Assembly (NCBI GenBank): GCA_014859075.1
Contig: JACUUW010000087.1
Span: forward strand, 1-7,729
Length of the DNA: 7,729 bases
Source of the DNA: Desulforudis sp.
Lineage (GTDB): Bacteria; Bacillota; Desulfotomaculia; Desulfotomaculales; Desulforudaceae
Direction of reading: 5' to 3'
This document shows positions 5,430 to 7,729 of the stretch, piece by piece. Both the position numbers and the translations under genes were made by a program. The notes beneath the pieces are model-generated. The model saw nothing but the letters and a program-made list of their open reading frames with translations, was not told where the DNA came from and made no database searches. Each line of letters begins with the position of its first letter. Positions within the stretch are counted from its first letter, which is position 1.

Positions 5430-6613
5430 GCCGCCTCATCCTTTCTCACCAGGCCGGCCAGCAGCGAGCCGCGGACAATCACCCCGAGCAGTTTGCCGTC
5501 CTCGCGCGCCACGGCCACCGGAAACCGGCAATCGGCCAGAACGGGAATGATCTCGGATATCGAAGTGTCCGGCGTAGTGCGCGGGAAGTCATCGCGCACG
5601 ATCCGGGAGAGGTCCTCATCGTTCCGCTCCGCCGCGGCCAGGGCGTCGTCCGCCGTTACTATCCCGGCCAGCTTCCGGTCCCGGGTGACCACAAACAGGG
5701 ACGAAGTCCCCCGCTCCTTCATTCGCCGCAGCGCCACCCGCGGACCGTCCTTCAGCGCCACCGTTTCCGCAGGCTTCATGACCCCTTCGGCGGTCAGCAC
5801 CCGGGTCATGTCCACGTCCTCCACAAAACGGCGGACGTACTCGTCCGCGGGGCGGGTCAGGATTTCCTCCGGCGTGCCGAGCTGCACGATCACCCCGTCC
5901 TTCATGAGCCCGATCCGGTCGCCCAGTTTCAGCGCCTCGTCCAGGTCGTGCGTCACGAACACGATCGTCTTGTTCACCTGGCTCTGCAGGGACAAGAGTT
6001 CGTCCTGCATATCGCGCCGGATCAGGGGGTCGAGAGCGCTGAACGGCTCGTCCATCAACAACACGTCCGGGTCCGAAACCAGCGCCCGGGCCAGGCCGAC
6101 CCGTTGCTGCATGCCGCCGCTCAGGCTGCCCGGCAGATAGTCCTCCCAGCCCTTGAGTCCGACCATTTCCAGGACGGCACGGGCCTTCTCGACCCGAACG
6201 TCGCGGTCGACGCCCTGGACCTCCAGGCCGTAGGCCACGTTATCCAGAACCGTGCGGTGCGGGAACAGCGCAAAACGCTGGAACACCATTCCGAGCCTCT
6301 TGCGCCGGATCTCACGCAGTTCAGACTCGTCGACTCCGGTGATATCCTCTCCGTCCAGCACGATTTTCCCGCTGGTCGGTTCAATCAGGCGGTTGATGCA
6401 ACGGAGCAGGGTAGACTTGCCGCTTCCCGAAAGCCCCATGAGGACGAAGATTTCCCCTTCCTGAACGGCAAAGCTGACGTCGTTGATGCCGACCGTCTGC
6501 CTCGTCTTATCCAGGATTTCGTCCTTGCTGCGACCCTCACGCAGGAGCTTCAGCGCCTTATCCGGATGGTCACCGAAGATCTTCACCAGGTTTTCCACCA
6601 CGATTTTTGCCAT
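5420..6613 (-). CDS. opuAA: Glycine betaine/proline-type ABC transporter ATPase with tandem CBS domains
   Basis: This cytoplasmic subunit hydrolyses ATP to drive osmolyte uptake. In the 397-residue product Walker A is GLSGSGKST at 60-68 and the Q-loop is around Gln112 (MVFQRFALF). The signature LSGGMQQR lies at 164-171, Walker B VLLMDEP at 184-190 and the switch histidine is His222 (FVTHDLDEA). The N-terminal insertion typical of ProV/OpuAA, with KALKLLREGRSKDEI, is present. After about residue 275 two CBS modules follow, roughly 276-330 and 340-390. In this transporter family CBS domains sense ionic strength or bind cyclic di-AMP, and a c-di-AMP riboswitch lies in the leader of this same gene. 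I chose the ATG at 6613 with GAGGCGG upstream. A GTG at 6628 adds five residues but sits directly against the AAGGAG. The gene is first in the operon. Confidence 0.94.
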   Translation of the reverse strand: MAKIVVENLVKIFGDHPDKALKLLREGRSKDEILDKTRQTVGINDVSFAVQEGEIFVLMGLSGSGKSTLLRCINRLIEPTSGKIVLDGEDITGVDESELREIRRKRLGMVFQRFALFPHRTVLDNVAYGLEVQGVDRDVRVEKARAVLEMVGLKGWEDYLPGSLSGGMQQRVGLARALVSDPDVLLMDEPFSALDPLIRRDMQDELLSLQSQVNKTIVFVTHDLDEALKLGDRIGLMKDGVIVQLGTPEEILTRPADEYVRRFVEDVDMTRVLTAEGVMKPAETVALKDGPRVALRRMKERGTSSLFVVTRDRKLAGIVTADDALAAAERNDEDLSRIVRDDFPRTTPDTSISEIIPVLADCRFPVAVAREDGKLLGVIVRGSLLAGLVRKDEAAWN

Positions 6614-6657
6614 TACAGCCCGCCTCACTCTCCTTTACAGGCCACGACACAAAAGCA

Positions 6658-6685
6658 AAACCCCTGAGGGAGGCCTCCGGGGTTT
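6658..6685 (-). terminator. Riboswitch-controlled intrinsic terminator of the osmolyte importer operon
   Basis: On the minus strand AAACCCCGGAGG pairs with CCTCAGGGGTTT. This gives a 12-position stem with one G-A mismatch and a CCTC loop, followed by the T-rich tail TGCTTTTG. It lies between the riboswitch aptamer and the ATPase start, about 45 bases before the ATG. This is the expected place for the expression platform of a ydaO-type transcription-terminating switch. Confidence 0.8.
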
Positions 6686-6712
6686 GACCAAGCCTAACCA
6701 TCCCCCCTTCCC

Positions 6713-6834
6713 ACGCTTACGAGGTTAGCTGACGGACTTGGGCCGGAAGATGGCCCTACCCGCGGTTGCGGGATTCGCCCCAACGGACCTTGGTTCCCCC
6801 GTTCCCCTTTCCTTTTATAAAGGGAATTAAGCAC
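6713..6834 (-). ncRNA. Cyclic di-AMP riboswitch (ydaO/yuaA leader) aptamer
   Basis: Read on the minus strand, the leader contains the hallmark conserved segments of the ydaO/yuaA motif in order. These are GGGGGAACC, then GGGGCGAATCC, then GGGTAGGGCC followed by GGCCCAAGTCCGTCAGCTAA, and finally CCTCGTAAGCGT. The outer stem P1 forms between GTGCTTA at 6834-6828 and TAAGCGT at 6719-6713, with two wobble pairs. This riboswitch class binds cyclic di-AMP and usually turns expression off when ligand is high. It is commonly found before cell-wall, potassium and osmolyte transport genes. Here it precedes a compatible-solute importer, which fits: high c-di-AMP signals sufficient osmolytes and would reduce uptake. 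The assignment rests on motif recognition by eye; a covariance-model search was not possible. Confidence 0.92.
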
Positions 6835-6873
6835 AACTAAGGGTTATTTTATTGTGTTTTCTTGACCTGAGTC

Positions 6874-6903
6874 ATCCTAGCACATCGTTCGACAGCTTGT
6901 CAA
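6874..6903 (-). promoter_or_regulatory. Sigma-A type promoter of the osmolyte importer operon
   Basis: On the minus strand a perfect -35 box TTGACA (6903-6898) is followed after 18 bases by TAGGAT (6879-6874), a 4/6 match to the -10 consensus. The predicted transcription start near 6867 lies about 30 bases before the riboswitch P1 stem, giving a leader of about 250 bases. The position relative to the riboswitch makes it convincing. Confidence 0.65.
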
Positions 6904-6973
6904 ACAACGAGAAACAAACCCCACAATGGTTTTATGACTTTTCTCCGTAAACCTACTACCCATAATCAATATT

Positions 6974-7003
6974 TGTATAATTCCTGGTTCGGTTCACATA
7001 ATA
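6974..7003 (+). promoter_or_regulatory. Possible sigma-G (forespore) promoter for the CotF-like genes
   Basis: TGTATA at 6974-6979 and CATAATA at 6997-7003 are separated by 17 bases. They match the Bacillus sigma-G consensus (gHATR, 17-18 bases, CATnnTA). The start point would lie near 7010, just before the GGAGGAGGTG ribosome binding site. An exact TATAAT at 6976-6981 overlaps the -35 element, but no matching -35 hexamer was seen for it as a sigma-A promoter. Confidence 0.45.
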
Positions 7004-7039
7004 AAACAAAATCGCCCACAGCGGAGGAGGTGACAGACT

Positions 7040-7309
7040 ATGCCCTTTAGCCAGATGAGTCAGTTTGAGAAGCTGAACATTACTGAATTGTCAAGACAGG
7101 AGAACTTGTGCGTCAAAAAGCTGGCGGCGTACATGAACCAGGTTCAGGATCCCCAGATCAGGTCCGTGCTCGGCCAGTACCAGAACCTCTGCCAGCAACA
7201 CGCCAATGTGCTGAACAATCTGATGCAGCAGGCCGGTCCGGGTGCCGGACAGCCGGGCCAGCAGATGGGTGGACAGATGGGCGGGCCTATCGGCGGACCA
7301 ATGTCCTAA
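7040..7309 (+). CDS. Small helical spore-coat-like protein (CotF-related)
   Basis: The 89-residue product starts at the ATG at 7040 with GGAGGAGGTG ideally placed upstream. Residues about 7-65 look like a helical hairpin (ITELSRQENLCVKKL, then DPQIRSVLGQYQNL, then HANVLNNLMQQAG). This resembles half of a ferritin-like bundle as in CotF-type coat proteins. The segment from IR to LMQQAG aligns without gaps to the downstream gene. The last 23 residues are a low-complexity Gly/Gln/Met/Pro tail built on QMGG and GGP units, of the sort found in spore coat and other structural proteins. The gene lies 28 bases upstream of its paralogue and follows a sigma-G-like promoter, so a role in spore coat or forespore is likely. 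The family assignment is tentative because the CotF signature is weaker here than in its neighbour. Confidence 0.75.
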   Translation: MPFSQMSQFEKLNITELSRQENLCVKKLAAYMNQVQDPQIRSVLGQYQNLCQQHANVLNNLMQQAGPGAGQPGQQMGGQMGGPIGGPMS

Positions 7310-7337
7310 AGCTCAGCAAATAAGGAGGGACCGTACA

Positions 7338-7646
7338 GTGGTCAGAATGGACGACCGGGATATCGTCACCGACTGCCTCAACGGCACCAAGTTTTCGTCC
7401 ACGAATTATCACCAGGCCATTCTGGAGGCGGCCAACGATAACATCCGGAACACTTTTTTCCGCATGCATAACGACCATATGATGATGCACAAAACGCTGT
7501 TCGACCTGATGCATCAGCGGGGTTGGTACCAGGTTGAACCGGCCGCGACGGGGGCCCAAGCCCAGATGCAACAGCAGACCCCCCACCATTACCAGCCGGA
7601 GATACAGCATTTCCAGGGGCCGAATCCAAACCAGCCCGGTTTCTAG
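7338..7646 (+). CDS. CotF-like spore coat protein
   Basis: The 102-residue product starts at the GTG at 7338, nine bases after AAGGAGG; an ATG nine bases later is too far from that site. Residues about 5-66 match the Coat F domain pattern: DIVTDCLNGTKF, then YHQAILEAANDNIRN, and the characteristic ending LFDLMHQRGWYQV. The domain forms helices similar to half of a four-helix bundle. The second helix is unusually rich in His and Met (MHNDHMMMH at 43-51). The C-terminal 35 residues are a Gln/Pro/His-rich low-complexity tail. CotF-type proteins are deposited on the spore surface, although their biochemical role is unclear. The gene is cotranscribed with the preceding paralogue, with no terminator between them, and is followed by a strong terminator. 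Confidence 0.85.
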   Translation: MVRMDDRDIVTDCLNGTKFSSTNYHQAILEAANDNIRNTFFRMHNDHMMMHKTLFDLMHQRGWYQVEPAATGAQAQMQQQTPHHYQPEIQHFQGPNPNQPGF

Positions 7647-7658
7647 TGCACATCACAG

Positions 7659-7687
7659 AGACTTCGCAGCCGGCGGCTGCGAAGTCT
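7659..7687 (+). terminator. Rho-independent terminator after the CotF-like genes
   Basis: A perfect 13-bp stem (AGACTTCGCAGCC / GGCTGCGAAGTCT) with a GGC loop is followed by TCATTTTCC. It lies 12 bases after the CotF-like gene stop, which closes the two-gene transcript. Confidence 0.8.
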
Positions 7688-7720
7688 TCATTTTCCCCGA
7701 ACGAAAGGAGGTGCCGCACA

Positions 7721-7729
7721 ATGGATGTC
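7721..7729 (+). CDS. Start of a further gene, cut by the window edge
   Basis: Only the first three codons (Met-Asp-Val) are visible. The ATG is preceded by AAAGGAGGTG with nine bases after GGAGG, one of the best ribosome binding sites in the window. A gene beginning here is therefore likely, but nothing can be said about its product. Confidence 0.5.

Noticed and set aside
5229..6140. Long rightward open frame opposite the ATPase and permease genes (303 codons)
   Set aside because: It spans two clearly functional antisense genes and its product is Ser/Arg/Thr-rich low complexity, typical of a shadow frame.
6976..6981. Exact TATAAT as a sigma-A -10 box for the CotF-like genes
   Set aside because: No acceptable -35 hexamer lies 16-18 bases upstream, and the overlapping sigma-G-like pair explains the position better.

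Overview
The window reads like chromosomal DNA from an endospore-forming, fairly GC-rich Firmicute. I would guess the Peptococcaceae / Desulfotomaculum-Pelotomaculum neighbourhood, but that is inference. The reasons are strong AGGAGG-type ribosome binding sites, frequent GTG and TTG starts, a Gram-positive style lipoprotein substrate-binding protein, spore-coat (CotF-type) genes and a ydaO-type riboswitch. No mobile element, CRISPR array, tRNA or rRNA was seen.

Left part (1-1767). The N-terminal half of miaB, a tRNA methylthiotransferase, runs leftward off the window edge. About 430 bases without a gene follow, holding a leader hairpin and a terminator. Next is a leftward gene for an unrecognised protein with one membrane segment, a coiled coil and a beta-rich outer domain.

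Middle part (1912-3644). Three very small genes sit close together: a 69-residue acidic protein, a convergent cysteine-rich zinc-ribbon protein, and a 51-residue lysine-rich protein. A 260-residue alpha/beta hydrolase follows. It keeps its nucleophile motif but seems to have lost the catalytic acid and histidine. Strong hairpins follow the lysine-rich gene and the hydrolase gene.

Right part (3679-6903). A leftward operon encodes a complete glycine betaine/proline-type osmolyte ABC importer: ATPase with tandem CBS domains, permease, and substrate-binding lipoprotein. Its 5' leader carries a recognisable cyclic di-AMP (ydaO/yuaA) riboswitch, an intrinsic terminator and a good sigma-A type promoter. 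This suggests c-di-AMP control at transcription and possibly also at the CBS domains.

Right end (6974-7729). Two adjacent rightward genes encode small CotF-like spore-coat proteins behind a sequence matching the sigma-G (forespore) promoter consensus. A terminator and the first codons of another gene follow. I saw no clearly new multi-gene system. The best leads are the apparently dead hydrolase, the layered c-di-AMP control, the paired CotF-like genes and the small unrecognised genes.
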